The translations under genes and the position numbers were made by a program. From NCBI RefSeq assembly GCF_008477545.1, contig NZ_VORA01000004.1, positions 62,001 through 126,000 of the forward strand: a stretch of DNA of 64,000 nucleotides, written 5' to 3'. This document shows, piece by piece, positions 1 to 10,634 of the stretch. Every line of letters begins with the position of its first letter. Position 1 is the stretch's first letter. The DNA is from Roseibium aestuarii (lineage in GTDB: Bacteria; Pseudomonadota; Alphaproteobacteria; Rhizobiales; Stappiaceae). The notes beneath the pieces were generated by a model. It worked only from the letters and a program-made list of their open reading frames with translations. It did not search any database and had not been told where the DNA came from.

Positions 1-334
1 GCTTCTTTTCCGCCAGCCGGCGCAGGGCATTGTAGAGATCCTCGCCGCCGGTGGTGCTGCCACCGGGCGAGTTGATCGAGACGATCACCGCCTTCACGCT
101 GTCGCGTTTGACCAGATCGTCGATCAGCTTCAGCTGGGCGCGGTTCTCGAGGATCATGCCCTCGATGGGCAGGCGGGCAATGTGGTTGCCGGCATGGGAC
201 AGATCGCGACAGAGCAGGGCAAAGCTTCCCCCGCCGATGAGGACCAGCATCGCCACCACGGCGACCACGCGCCAGAAGGTGAGCTTGCGGCGCAGCTTGC
301 GGCGGTCGATGAGTGTATCCACGTCGAGGGGCAT
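1..334 (-). CDS. sppA: Signal peptide peptidase SppA, N-terminal part (cut by window edge)
   Basis: Only the first 111 codons lie in the window; the gene runs off the left edge. A short basic N-terminus (residues 11-18) is followed by one membrane helix at about residues 20-42. The SppA core starts near residue 55, with the family motif SINSPGGS at about residues 87-93. SppA is a membrane-anchored serine protease of the S49 family that clears cleaved signal peptides and some membrane proteins; the catalytic Ser and Lys would lie outside the window. The ATG at 334 is chosen because it directly precedes the basic segment and anchor. It is the last gene of the minus-strand run rpsA, FKBP, sppA seen here. 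Confidence 0.88.
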   Translation of the reverse strand, partial: MPLDVDTLIDRRKLRRKLTFWRVVAVVAMLVLIGGGSFALLCRDLSHAGNHIARLPIEGMILENRAQLKLIDDLVKRDSVKAVIVSINSPGGSTTGGEDLYNALRRLAEKK

Positions 335-489
335 GAAGGAAAGCCTCTGGCTGTCTGCGGGTCGAACCGGACCCGCACGGCTCTTCTTCATAGGACGGAG
401 CGTCACCGGAATGCAAATGCAACGAGGCTCTTGCACCCGGTTGACGTGCAGGCTCCGCGAGACCGGCCCGCGAAGCCCGGGTGCCCGTG

Positions 490-918
490 TCAGCCGATGG
501 CGACCACGGAGAAGGCGAAGGTGAGATCCTTGCCCGCCAGCGGATGGTTGGCATCCAGCACCACGTGGTCGTCCTCGACCGTGTCGATGACCACGGGCAT
601 GATCTGTCCGCCCTGGGTCTGAACCTGCAGCTGGGTGCCGACTTCCAGCGGAATTTCCGGCGGGAACTGGTTGCGCGGAACCGCCTGACGGGCAGCCGGG
701 TTCACCGGGCCATAGGCTTCCTCGGCCGGGATCGTGACGGTCTTGTCCTCGCCGACCTGCATGCCCGGCAGGGCCTTGTCGAGACCGGGGATGATCTGTC
801 CCGAACCGACCGTGAAGGACAGCGGATCGCGGCCTTCGGAGCTGTCGAACACGGACCCGTCGGTCAGGGTGCCCTTGTAGTGAATGTGAACGATGTCACC
901 CGCTTTGACGGTCGTCAT
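490..918 (-). CDS. FKBP-type peptidyl-prolyl cis-trans isomerase (SlyD-like)
   Basis: This 142-residue protein has the FKBP fold signature: VHIHYKGTLTDGSVFDSS at the N-terminus, then GSGQIIPGLDKALPGM and the EAYG segment. The region after that (about residues 70-130) matches the inserted IF domain of SlyD/FKBP proteins, which binds unfolded substrates. It lacks the long His-rich metal-binding tail of Escherichia coli SlyD, so nickel delivery is not indicated. No signal peptide is visible, so it should act in the cytoplasm as a folding catalyst and chaperone. The start at 918 is preferred over longer readings because conserved FKBP sequence begins immediately after it. It lies between rpsA and sppA on the same strand. 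Confidence 0.92.
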   Translation of the reverse strand: MTTVKAGDIVHIHYKGTLTDGSVFDSSEGRDPLSFTVGSGQIIPGLDKALPGMQVGEDKTVTIPAEEAYGPVNPAARQAVPRNQFPPEIPLEVGTQLQVQTQGGQIMPVVIDTVEDDHVVLDANHPLAGKDLTFAFSVVAIG

Positions 919-1097
919 AGCGTGTCTCTCAATTCTGTCTGGAACGTGGGGAGGGTGAATGTCAGAGGCCGTCCGGTCTGGCGGCGGGTGCTCCGGGCTC
1001 ATGGGCCAGCCTAGTCCATTCGGCCCGAATGTCAAAACCGGCGGCGGCCAGCGGGTGAGGCGTCAGAGGCTTGAAATACCAGAGGGCTGAAACGACA

Positions 1098-1125
1098 GAA
1101 GGCCCGGCGTCGCCGCCGGGCCTTC
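1098..1125 (-). terminator. Rho-independent-type hairpin after rpsA
   Basis: A perfect 12-bp inverted repeat (GAAGGCCCGGCG / CGCCGGGCCTTC) with a 4-base loop lies about 35 bases past the rpsA stop codon. The T-run after it on the minus strand is weak. Confidence 0.7.
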
Positions 1126-1158
1126 CGAAGTGTTGCGCTTGAAGCGTCTTCGAAGATC

Positions 1159-2856
1159 TTAGTCTTCGGAAGCCTGCTTCAGGGCTGCGCCCAGGATGTC
1201 GCCGAGGGACGCGCCGGAGTCGGAGGAACCGTACTGAGCGACGGCTTCCTTCTCTTCTGCGATTTCCAGAGCCTTGATGGAGGCGGAAACGCGACGGGTC
1301 TTCTTGTCGAACTGGGTGATGCGGGCATCGAACTTGTCGCCGACGGAGAAGCGCTCCGGACGCTGTTCCGCACGGTCGCGGGACAGGTCGGCGCGACGGA
1401 TGAACGCGGTCAGGTCGCTGTCTGCGATCTTGACGTTCAGGCCGCCATCGGTGATTTCGATGACTTCACAGGTGACAACAGCGTTCTTGCGGATTTCACC
1501 GGCAGCGCCGGATTCCATCGGGTCAGCGCCGAGCTGCTTGATGCCGAGGGAGATACGCTCCTTGTCGACGTCAACATCGAGAACGACGGCCTTGACCATG
1601 TCGCCCTTCTTGAACTCTTCGATGACCTGCTCGCCCGGACGGTTCCAGTCCAGATCGGACAGGTGAACCATGCCGTCCACGTCGCCGTCGAGGCCGATGA
1701 ACAGACCGAATTCGGTCTTGTTCTTGACTTCGCCTTCCACTTCCGTGCCAGACGGATACTGATCGGCGAAGGCTTCCCACGGGTTCTGCAGGGTCTGCTT
1801 GAGGCCCAGGGAGATGCGGCGCTTGATCGGATCCACTTCCAGGATCATCACTTCCACTTCCTGAGAGGTGGAAACAATCTTGCCCGGATGGACGTTTTTC
1901 TTGGTCCAGGACATTTCGGAAACGTGGATCAGGCCTTCGATGCCCGGCTCCAGTTCCACGAATGCACCGTAGTCGGTGATGTTGGTCACGCGGCCGTTGA
2001 ACTTGGCTTCGATCGGGTACTTGGCTTCGATGCCATCCCACGGATCGGTTTCAAGCTGCTTCATGCCGAGGCTGATGCGATGCGTGTCCTGGTTGACGCG
2101 GATGATCTGCACGCGAACGGTCTGGCCGATCGAGAGCACTTCCGACGGATGGTTGATGCGGCGCCACGCGATGTCGGTGACGTGCAGCAGGCCATCGATG
2201 CCGCCCAGGTCAACGAACGCACCGTAATCGGTGATGTTCTTGACCACGCCTTCCACGGTCTGGCCTTCTTCGAGGCTCTGGACCAGTTCGGAACGCTGTT
2301 CGGCGCGGGTTTCTTCCAGAACGACGCGGCGGGAGACCACGATGTTGCCGCGGCGCTTGTCCATCTTCAGGATCTGGAACGGCTGCGGGGTGTGCATCAG
2401 CGGGGTCACGTCGCGGACCGGACGGATATCGACCTGGGAGCGCGGCAGGAAGGCCACGGCACCATCGAGGTCGACGGTGAAACCACCCTTGACTTGGTTG
2501 AAGATCTGGCCGTTGACCTTTTCGCCAGCTTCGAAAGCGACTTCCAGGCGGACCCAGCTTTCTTCGCGGCGAGCCTTCTCGCGGGACAGGACGGCTTCGC
2601 CCAGAGCGTTTTCGACGCGCTCCAGGTAGACTTCGACTTCGTCGCCGACCTTCATGTCGCCGTCACGGCCCTTGGCGCCGAATTCCTTCAGCGGCACGCG
2701 GCCTTCGACCTTCAGGCCGACGTCGATGACGGCGAGGTCCTTTTCGATGGCGACAACGATGCCCTTGACGACAGCGCCTTCATACAGATCGTTCTGGACG
2801 AAGGACTCTTCGAGAAGAGCGGCAAAATCCTCAACGGAGGGGTTCATTTCAGACAT
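1159..2856 (-). CDS. rpsA: 30S ribosomal protein S1
   Basis: The 565-residue product contains six consecutive S1 (OB-fold) RNA-binding repeats. They begin near VVKGIVVAIEKDLAVIDVG, VNGQIFNQVKGGFTVDLDG, VEGVVKNITDYGAFVDLGG, FNGRVTNITDYGAFVELEP, VEGEVKNKTEFGLFIGLDG and VTCEVIEITDGGLNVKI. Repeats 3 and 4 are the most canonical (GAFV, then GLLHV or GLIHVSEMSW). S1 binds mRNA and helps load it onto the 30S subunit. The length fits the roughly 560-570 residues usual in Alphaproteobacteria. The ATG at 2856 is preceded by AGGAG about 7 bases upstream; an open frame further upstream has no such site. The aroA-cmk-rpsA order is typical of the class. Confidence 0.97.
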   Translation of the reverse strand: MSEMNPSVEDFAALLEESFVQNDLYEGAVVKGIVVAIEKDLAVIDVGLKVEGRVPLKEFGAKGRDGDMKVGDEVEVYLERVENALGEAVLSREKARREESWVRLEVAFEAGEKVNGQIFNQVKGGFTVDLDGAVAFLPRSQVDIRPVRDVTPLMHTPQPFQILKMDKRRGNIVVSRRVVLEETRAEQRSELVQSLEEGQTVEGVVKNITDYGAFVDLGGIDGLLHVTDIAWRRINHPSEVLSIGQTVRVQIIRVNQDTHRISLGMKQLETDPWDGIEAKYPIEAKFNGRVTNITDYGAFVELEPGIEGLIHVSEMSWTKKNVHPGKIVSTSQEVEVMILEVDPIKRRISLGLKQTLQNPWEAFADQYPSGTEVEGEVKNKTEFGLFIGLDGDVDGMVHLSDLDWNRPGEQVIEEFKKGDMVKAVVLDVDVDKERISLGIKQLGADPMESGAAGEIRKNAVVTCEVIEITDGGLNVKIADSDLTAFIRRADLSRDRAEQRPERFSVGDKFDARITQFDKKTRRVSASIKALEIAEEKEAVAQYGSSDSGASLGDILGAALKQASED

Positions 2857-3242
2857 AAAAACTCCTGATGCCAATCCTGGCCGGCCGCCGGCGGGTTCGT
2901 GTTGGTGTTCGAAGGATCCTCCCTTCCCCGGATCGGACCTGCGCGGACATCTGGGCCGTGCGGATCGTCTCTGCCGAACGTCTCGATCCGTGAAGGGATC
3001 AAGCCGATCGGGCCGGCGGGGCAGGAAACGGAGCATCCCGTCTCGTGTCGGCGTTCTCCGCAACAGGGCGAAAAACGCTGAAATTCCTGATGCATGGCCG
3101 TGCCCGCAAGCGGGCTCGCCATCACATGCGGCAGATCCTGCGCAGCCACCGGACAGGGTCCGGTTGCGCATCGGGAAAAGCCGAAAGGGCGTATGGGAAA
3201 TGTTCAACCGCTCCGGCCATGGGCCGGTGGGTCAAGGGCCCG
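2857..3242. other. Intergenic region cmk-rpsA (386 bp)
   Basis: No convincing gene is seen here. It probably holds the rpsA promoter and leader, read on the minus strand. I could not identify a confident -35/-10 pair or a known S1 autoregulatory structure by eye. Confidence 0.5.
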
Positions 3243-5287
<2,045 letters not shown>

Positions 5288-5462
5288 TCATCTGCAAATG
5301 CGGATGCGAAAACTTGACGGAACCTCAGGTGTCTTCTTGAAATTTGGCTGCCTTCGTGCAGAACTTCGCGCTTGGGCCTTCATTCGCGTGATTTGGCTTT
5401 GACAGCAGGGCGCCATAAAGGCTATGGGGCGCCTCAATTCCAAAAGACGAAGGGTTAGCACG

Positions 5463-5849
5463 GTGGCAAAACCTGAACTTGGCACGAAGCGGCTGTGCCC
5501 GAGCTGCGGCGCAAAATATTACGACCTGAACCGGTCTCCGATCGCCTGCCCGAAGTGCGGCACGATCTTCGAGGCTGTCATGACCTCCCGTTCGGCGAAG
5601 GCCTCCAAGGTTGTCGAGGAAGTCGACGACGAGGATGAGGACGACGACGCAGCTCCGGAGCTCGTCAGCCTGGAGCAGGCGGACGCCGAGAACGGCGCTG
5701 ACGGCGACGACGTGCCGGATCTGGACGATGACGTCGACCTGGATGACGACGACGACGCCGAAGAGGACGACGTTTTCATCGAGGATGAAGACGAGGACGA
5801 GGAATCCGTCCCGGGCCTTCGCGTCGAAATCGAAGACGACGAAGCCTAA
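5463..5849 (+). CDS. FYDLN-acid domain protein (TIGR02300 family)
   Basis: This 128-residue protein begins with a zinc-ribbon-like segment, AKPELGTKRLCPSCGAKYYDLNRSPIACPKCGTIFE, which has two CxxC pairs and the YDLN motif that names the family. The rest is extremely acidic (long Asp/Glu runs to the C-terminus). The function is unknown; the family is common in Alphaproteobacteria. The GTG at 5463 is preferred because family members start at AKPELGTKR; an ATG 13 codons upstream gives an atypical basic extension. It is divergent from aroA and is followed by a hairpin terminator. Confidence 0.9.
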   Translation: MAKPELGTKRLCPSCGAKYYDLNRSPIACPKCGTIFEAVMTSRSAKASKVVEEVDDEDEDDDAAPELVSLEQADAENGADGDDVPDLDDDVDLDDDDDAEEDDVFIEDEDEDEESVPGLRVEIEDDEA

Positions 5850-5856
5850 TGATTTG

Positions 5857-5888
5857 AAGATGCGAGGCTTTTCGGTCTCGCATCTTTT
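5857..5888 (+). terminator. Hairpin terminator of the FYDLN-acid gene
   Basis: A 10-bp perfect stem (AAGATGCGAG / CTCGCATCTT) with a 10-base loop ends in TTTT, 8 bases after the stop codon. Confidence 0.85.
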
Positions 5889-5923
5889 CCACAGGCGGAA
5901 ATCCGGAGACGGGAAATTTCTGC

Positions 5924-5952
5924 TTGATCGGAAGGGGGCGGGCGACTATGTT
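5924..5952 (+). promoter_or_regulatory. Sigma-70-type promoter for tRNA-Ala
   Basis: TTGATC (5924-5929) and TATGTT (5947-5952) are separated by 17 bases and lie about 46 bases before the mature 5' end of the first tRNA-Ala. This is a plausible housekeeping promoter for the tRNA pair. Confidence 0.55.
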
Positions 5953-5998
5953 CCGCTCCACATCGAGACCGGGTCCCAAGCCGGTCGACCGGAAAGAT

Positions 5999-6074
<76 letters not shown>

Positions 6075-6215
6075 TTCCTCCTCAGGGCTTCTCGCAAGCG
6101 ACCTGAAACTTGGGTGTCCTCCCTATCGAAGCGGAAGACAGGTTGGCCAGAGGCCGACACGCCGCCCACGCGGCAAAGACATGACGCCGGGTTCCCATGC
6201 CGGCTGACGGATTTC

Positions 6216-6291
<76 letters not shown>

Positions 6292-6590
6292 TCCTTCTTA
6301 TCGATGAAATTTTCCAAATAAAATCAATAAACTATGCCTCTCGGTTCTGTTGGTGCGTACCCACGGTCAGTACCCAGGCGTTTAAGTGCCGTTATACAGG
6401 CTGAATGCGTTCATGCTCACTGTTCCAACCCGTCTCACGAGTGACAGACAAGACTGTGGCCTCATCCCGGTCAATCTGAGGCGGGTGGTTAGCAGGGCCC
6501 CCGTATGCAAACGCAGCGTTTTGTAAAACGACGGTCTATCGTGTTCCCGATCTTTCGATCAGTCGCAATTTGGATCTCTAAAGGTGAGTC
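6292..6590. other. AT-richer gene-free stretch after tRNA-Ala
   Basis: No gene could be supported in these 299 bases between the second tRNA-Ala and the collagen-like gene. Composition is visibly lower in GC than the flanks. I looked for a partial copy of the tRNA 3' end, as an integrated element would leave, and saw none. Confidence 0.5.
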
Positions 6591-7310
6591 CTATCCAGAC
6601 TTCCGGAAAAGTCCAACGGGGCCTTTCTCATCCTCACCTTTGCGCTCAAATGTATAAGTTGACGACCCTAACCATCGAAGCTGACAGTTCTTTCCAAGGC
6701 TGCAGCGGTCGTGAAGTTGTCCTGGTCGCCTAAAGACGTATGCACTGCCTCCGTCCGCGATGACGGTTGCGACCAAGCGTCCGTCCCTGGCACAGTATTC
6801 CTGCTTGTCGCGGATGAGGAGCGTTTCGGAATTCTTGATACTATCAAGGGGGATGCAGCCTTTGGCATTGAAGACGTCCGCACCACCGAGCGTGACGTTG
6901 ATTGCCGCGCCCTGTCCTGTCGGTGGGCTGCTCAGTTTCTGACTTACCATTTGTTGTACGATCTCGGCGACTTGCTGCTCGCTTAGCCCACCGCCTGACC
7001 CCGCTGGCCCAGCGGGACCCCGATCACCCTGCAAGCCCCTCGGGCCCTGAGGTCCCATCTCGCCCGGGTCGCCTCGCTCCCCTTTAGGGCCTCGCGGGCC
7101 GGGGGTGCCTGAGTTGGCCAAGGCCTGGGTCTTCTGCAGGATGTCCTGAAGTTGCGTGACCTGTCCCTTGAGGACCTGAACTTCGGCGCGTGACGCTTCG
7201 ATCTGGTTGTTCAGATTACCGACGTAAATTCCCAGACTGATCAGAGCTGCTCCGACCGGCAGGACCGCGCTTGCGATTCCGACCACCTTAATCCAAATAT
7301 TTTCGCTCAT
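6591..7310 (-). CDS. Collagen-like repeat membrane protein, function unknown
   Basis: The 239-residue product has an N-terminal hydrophobic helix (about residues 9-30) and then a predicted coiled coil (about 33-66). Next come about 13 uninterrupted Gly-X-Y triplets (about 69-107) and a C-terminal domain of about 130 residues that I do not recognise. That domain has four cysteines in its second half. The likely layout is a membrane-anchored trimer: coiled-coil nucleation, short collagen helix and a globular head. The start at 7310 has AAGGG upstream. GC content is lower than in neighbouring genes, and it lies next to a duplicated tRNA, which hints at horizontal gain. Bacterial collagen-like proteins are often surface or spore/phage-tail structures; no specific role is claimed. 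Confidence 0.75.
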   Translation of the reverse strand: MSENIWIKVVGIASAVLPVGAALISLGIYVGNLNNQIEASRAEVQVLKGQVTQLQDILQKTQALANSGTPGPRGPKGERGDPGEMGPQGPRGLQGDRGPAGPAGSGGGLSEQQVAEIVQQMVSQKLSSPPTGQGAAINVTLGGADVFNAKGCIPLDSIKNSETLLIRDKQEYCARDGRLVATVIADGGSAYVFRRPGQLHDRCSLGKNCQLRWLGSSTYTFERKGEDEKGPVGLFRKSG

Positions 7311-7540
7311 AAAAGACCCTTAGTATCCGGCAATAAAACCCGAAATTGCATAATCATGAACTGCAAGTCGAGTGGAATTTGCTGGCGCTGGTGATCGCGT
7401 ATGAGGCGATGCCCGACGGGGATCCGTCCTACACTTGGCAAGCCGATCAGACGAGGGCCGTGTTGCGACGCAAGCTCTTCGGCCGGAGCGCGTCTGCGGC
7501 TTGTCGGTGCAAGGCTCACCGCAACAAGCCATGAGCAGTC

Positions 7541-7570
7541 TCTGGAGGGAGCGGTTGCCGTCCCTCCAGA
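7541..7570 (-). terminator. Hairpin after the PreA-like gene
   Basis: A perfect 10-bp inverted repeat (TCTGGAGGGA / TCCCTCCAGA) with a 10-base loop lies 27 bases past the stop of the PreA-like gene. There is no clear T-run, so it may act as an mRNA-end stabiliser. Confidence 0.6.
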
Positions 7571-7596
7571 AGACGCGTTAGGTGGAATCCGCCGTC

Positions 7597-8691
7597 TCAG
7601 GCGGACTGGGCGTAGCCGCCGTTATAGGCTTCGCTCTTGCGGCGCACCTGTGCGTGTTCGACGATCCTGTCGCGCGCGATGCCCCGGATCTCCTCGATGG
7701 AGGAAAGGCCCTTGCGCTCCAGATAGTCGTTGAGGTCGCCCGTCAGTTCCTGGATCAGGTTGACGCCGATGCCGCCGCTGCCCTTTTCCTCCATCGCCGC
7801 CGTGCAGACCTGCAGGTTGCCGGCGCCATGGGCGATGAAGTTGAAGGCTTCGCGGAAGCCCCGAATCCCGCCGATACCAGAAATCGACTTGTCCGGATAG
7901 GCGCGTGACACGTCGGAGACGCGCTGCAGGGCCTGGTGCAGGATGGCGAGACCACCCAGGCCGCCGGACGTGACCAGCCCGTCCACCTCGACCTCGAACT
8001 TGAGGGTTTCCGGGTCGAGAAGCGGCAGGGACGGGAAGGTGTTGCAGAGGGAGATCGACGAGGCGCCGGCCGCATAGGCCACGCCCGCAGCCTCGACCAG
8101 GGACGACGTGGAGGGGGTCAGCTTCACCCAGATCGGCACGCTGACCGCCGCGGTCACCGCCTTGAGGATCGACCGGATGATCTCCTCGTCATTGGCGATG
8201 TTGGCGCCCATGTCCTTCCGGTCCATGTGCGGGCAGGACATGTTCAGCTCGAGCGCATCACACCCGGCATTGACGCAAGCCTTGGCCAGCTTCGCCCAGT
8301 TGTTCATCTCCTCCTCGCTGCCGGCACCGGCCATGATCGAGGCGATGAGCATGCGGTCGGGATAGGTGGTCTTGATCTCTTCCAGATCGGGGAGCCACTG
8401 CTCCAGCGGCTGATCGGAAATCAGCTCCCAGTTCCAGGATGAATGCGACACGGTGTCGGGCCGCTTCATGCGCGAGACATAGGGCTTGGTCTCGCTGGTG
8501 CGCTGATAGATGGTCTTGGGCCCGGCGACATTCTCGACCGGATGCAGGCCGATCGTCTTGGTGACGACCCCACCCCAGCCGGCTTCAAACGCGCGCAGGA
8601 TCTTTCTTTTGCTTTCCGTCGGCGGCGCGGAGGCCAGAACGAACGGGTTGACGAAATCGAGGCCTGTAAAACGTGTAGCAAGTCTGTTCAC
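7597..8691 (-). CDS. PreA-like dihydropyrimidine/dihydroorotate dehydrogenase-family flavoprotein lacking the ferredoxin domain
   Basis: This 364-residue protein is an FMN-binding TIM barrel of the DHOD/DPD family. The N-terminal LDFVNPFVLASAPPTESKRKILRAFEAGWGGVVTKT segment closely parallels PreA. Later landmarks are LELNMSCPH, IWVKLTPS, SGIGGI and HGAGNLQVCTAAM (FMN-phosphate binding). PreA normally continues into a C-terminal two-[4Fe-4S] ferredoxin module; here the chain ends before any CxxCxxC cluster. No preT partner is adjacent. It may therefore use another electron partner or a different substrate. The start is GTG at 8691, with only weak ribosome-binding potential. Pyrimidine reduction is an inference, not shown. 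Confidence 0.75.
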   Translation of the reverse strand: MNRLATRFTGLDFVNPFVLASAPPTESKRKILRAFEAGWGGVVTKTIGLHPVENVAGPKTIYQRTSETKPYVSRMKRPDTVSHSSWNWELISDQPLEQWLPDLEEIKTTYPDRMLIASIMAGAGSEEEMNNWAKLAKACVNAGCDALELNMSCPHMDRKDMGANIANDEEIIRSILKAVTAAVSVPIWVKLTPSTSSLVEAAGVAYAAGASSISLCNTFPSLPLLDPETLKFEVEVDGLVTSGGLGGLAILHQALQRVSDVSRAYPDKSISGIGGIRGFREAFNFIAHGAGNLQVCTAAMEEKGSGGIGVNLIQELTGDLNDYLERKGLSSIEEIRGIARDRIVEHAQVRRKSEAYNGGYAQSA

Positions 8692-8946
8692 CGCAGCGCA
8701 CCCATAGCTGATCTAAAGTTGAAAGCGTCAGTCCGATTTTCGAGAAAGTCAATGCTTATCAATCAGCTTCCTGTTTCGCCGGCGACACTCAACCTTGCGG
8801 CACGTGTCGCGGGGAAGAGCTACAGCATTGCGAAAGACCCCTCGCCGGGAGGGCCTGTCAGCCGGGGCGCTTTTGCACGACGCGCTCTTGCTCTAAACAG
8901 GGGGTCTGACCACGTCCCTGCCTATCGCGACCGAAGAGAGCTGCGC

Positions 8947-9303
8947 ATGCTGTCCCATTTCCTGCCGCTGGATCTTGATGCCATCACCCCGGAAGAAGAG
9001 GCGCCTGCGCCCGAGAAGGTTCTGTCGGGCGATCCGCGTTTCACCACATGGCTGGCCGAGGCGCGGGACGAGGACACCCATTTTACCGGCGTGTGGCAGT
9101 CGACGCCGGGCAAGTGGCGCATTTCCTATGACGAGTGGGAGTTCTGCTCGATCCTCTCCGGCCGCTCGGTTCTGACCGACGCGCTGGGCAACGCCCGCGA
9201 GCTCAAGGCCGGGGACAGCTTCGTCATTCAGCCGGGCTTTTCCGGCACCTGGGAGGTGATCGAGACCACGCGCAAGCTCTTCGTCATCCGGCTCTATCCG
9301 TGA
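8947..9303 (+). CDS. Small cupin protein (DUF861/EutQ-like)
   Basis: A 118-residue single-domain cupin. The second half carries the jelly-roll signature: GKWRISYDEWEFCSILSGRSVL, then GDSFVIQPGFSGTWEV. These resemble the cupin_3 (DUF861) family that includes the C-terminal half of ureidoglycine aminohydrolase and EutQ. The Glu in EWEF fits the metal or ligand-binding position of these cupins. No signal peptide. The ATG at 8947 is preceded by GAGAG. It is divergent from the PreA-like gene with a 255-bp gap. The substrate is unknown. Confidence 0.8.
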   Translation: MLSHFLPLDLDAITPEEEAPAPEKVLSGDPRFTTWLAEARDEDTHFTGVWQSTPGKWRISYDEWEFCSILSGRSVLTDALGNARELKAGDSFVIQPGFSGTWEVIETTRKLFVIRLYP

Positions 9304-9345
9304 CCGCCCTATCCGTGACCGCTCGCCCCGGCAGGGTCTGATCCG

Positions 9346-9780
9346 GTGTGGATCTCGCTTTTCTCGCTCTTCACGGTCTCCTTCCTGGCGGCGACGGTGC
9401 TTCCGGCCCAGTCCGAATTCGGCCTGGCCGGGTTGCTGGCGGCCGAGGCCGCGCCCGTCTGGGCGCTTGTGGCCGTGGCCAGTCTGGGCAACACGCTGGG
9501 ATCCTGCGTGAACTGGGGCCTCGGGCGCTGGATCGAGCATTTCCGCAAGCGCCGCTGGTTCCCCGTCAGCGAGGCGGCCCTTGACAGGGCATCGGGCTGG
9601 TATCAGCGCTGGGGCAAGTGGAGCCTGTTGCTGAGCTGGGCGCCGGTGATCGGCGATCCGCTGACGCTGGCCGCCGGTGTGCTGCGCGAGCCCTTCCTGC
9701 CCTTCCTCGTTCTGGTCGCCCTCGCCAAGACCGGCCGCTATCTGGCGGTCGTCGCGGTGACGCAAGGGGTGCTGGGTTAG
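9346..9780 (+). CDS. YqaA-family inner-membrane protein (SNARE-associated/VTT relative)
   Basis: The 144-residue protein has hydrophobic segments at about residues 4-20, 28-54 and 106-140. It carries the YqaA landmarks LPAQSE near the N-terminus, ASLGNTLGSCVNWGLGRW, and WYQRWGKWSLLLSWAPVIGDPLTLAAG. YqaA proteins are small relatives of the DedA/VTT membrane family; no biochemical role is established. The start is GTG at 9346, following the cupin gene by 42 bases, so the two may be cotranscribed. A hairpin terminator follows. Confidence 0.85.
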   Translation: MWISLFSLFTVSFLAATVLPAQSEFGLAGLLAAEAAPVWALVAVASLGNTLGSCVNWGLGRWIEHFRKRRWFPVSEAALDRASGWYQRWGKWSLLLSWAPVIGDPLTLAAGVLREPFLPFLVLVALAKTGRYLAVVAVTQGVLG

Positions 9781-9835
9781 GGCAGGACCCGAAGGAGCAG
9801 GCGGCAAGATTATCCAGCAGGTTGTGATGAACAAG

Positions 9836-9861
9836 AAAAAGGCCCGGTTTCCCGGGCCTTT
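9836..9861 (+). terminator. Bidirectional terminator between yqaA-like and cbiM-like genes
   Basis: A 10-bp stem (AAAGGCCCGG / CCGGGCCTTT) with a TTTC loop lies between convergent genes. A-rich and T-containing flanks allow termination in both directions. Confidence 0.8.
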
Positions 9862-9889
9862 CGCATGTTTGCAGGGATGTACGCCGCGG

Positions 9890-10567
9890 TCAGGCCGAGT
9901 AGACGCGGCTCTGGACCAGCGGGGTGCCCTTGAGCCCGCTCAGGGTCTTGGCACCGGCAAGCACGGCCAGATCGACCAGCGGCTCGCCCAGGACGACCAG
10001 CATGTAGGCGGCGCCGAAGGTGCTGATGGAGCTCAGCGTCTCGGCCCCGAAGCCCTGGCCGTAGACGGCCCAGAAGGCCACCCAGGCAACCACGCCGCCC
10101 TGATAGGCGGTGGAAAGCGCCAGGGTCTGGGCATAGGTCACGTCCACATAGGCCGTGTTCTCGGGAATGATGCGCTTGGCCAGGGCTGCCACGGCAAAGA
10201 GCGGCACCAGCAGGGTGGTGACGTTCATGCCGTATTGCGGCAGGTCAAAGGGCGCGAAGAACAGCCCCTGAAGCAGCAGGCCGCCTGCCAGGCCGAGGGC
10301 GGCCGGACCGGCGCCGAAGACCAGGAACAGGGTCGAGCCCAAGATGAAGTGGACTTCGGACACGCCGACCGGATGGTGCGGCAGGATTTCGAAGAAGCTG
10401 AAGACGAGCGCGGTCGCCAGAATGCCGCGGGCCATCAGGGCTGCGGATCCGCCGTCGCGGAACAGGGTGTTCAGGCTCATCTTGGCAGCCAGCCCGAGGG
10501 AGGCTGCGGCCGTGGCGTAGCTCAGGGCGATCTTGGTCCCGTCAACGAGACCCGGTTCGATATGCAT
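9890..10567 (-). CDS. CbiM-like energy-coupling-factor cobalt transporter membrane protein
   Basis: The 225-residue protein is strongly hydrophobic, with about six membrane helices. It has the CbiM-type N-terminus Met-His-Ile followed by EPGLVDGTKIALSY, and a conserved EVHFILGSTLFLVFGAGPAALGL segment. In CbiM the free N-terminal Met1-His2 chelates the metal. I therefore place the start at 10567 (MHIEPG, with GGAG 9 bases upstream) and not at an upstream codon that would bury the His. No cbiN, cbiQ or cbiO gene is adjacent. A cobalamin riboswitch lies in the leader, which supports cobalt uptake for B12 synthesis. Confidence 0.82.
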   Translation of the reverse strand: MHIEPGLVDGTKIALSYATAAASLGLAAKMSLNTLFRDGGSAALMARGILATALVFSFFEILPHHPVGVSEVHFILGSTLFLVFGAGPAALGLAGGLLLQGLFFAPFDLPQYGMNVTTLLVPLFAVAALAKRIIPENTAYVDVTYAQTLALSTAYQGGVVAWVAFWAVYGQGFGAETLSSISTFGAAYMLVVLGEPLVDLAVLAGAKTLSGLKGTPLVQSRVYSA

Positions 10568-10634
10568 GACATGTATCTCCGTCCGCACCCACCGTGCGGA
10601 ATAGAAGGAACGGCACCGGAAGCCGGTGCGGCGG

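Noticed and set aside
7346..7534. 62-codon plus-strand frame between the collagen-like and PreA-like genes
   Set aside because: There is no supporting ribosome site or domain, and it overlaps an alternative minus-strand frame of equal quality.
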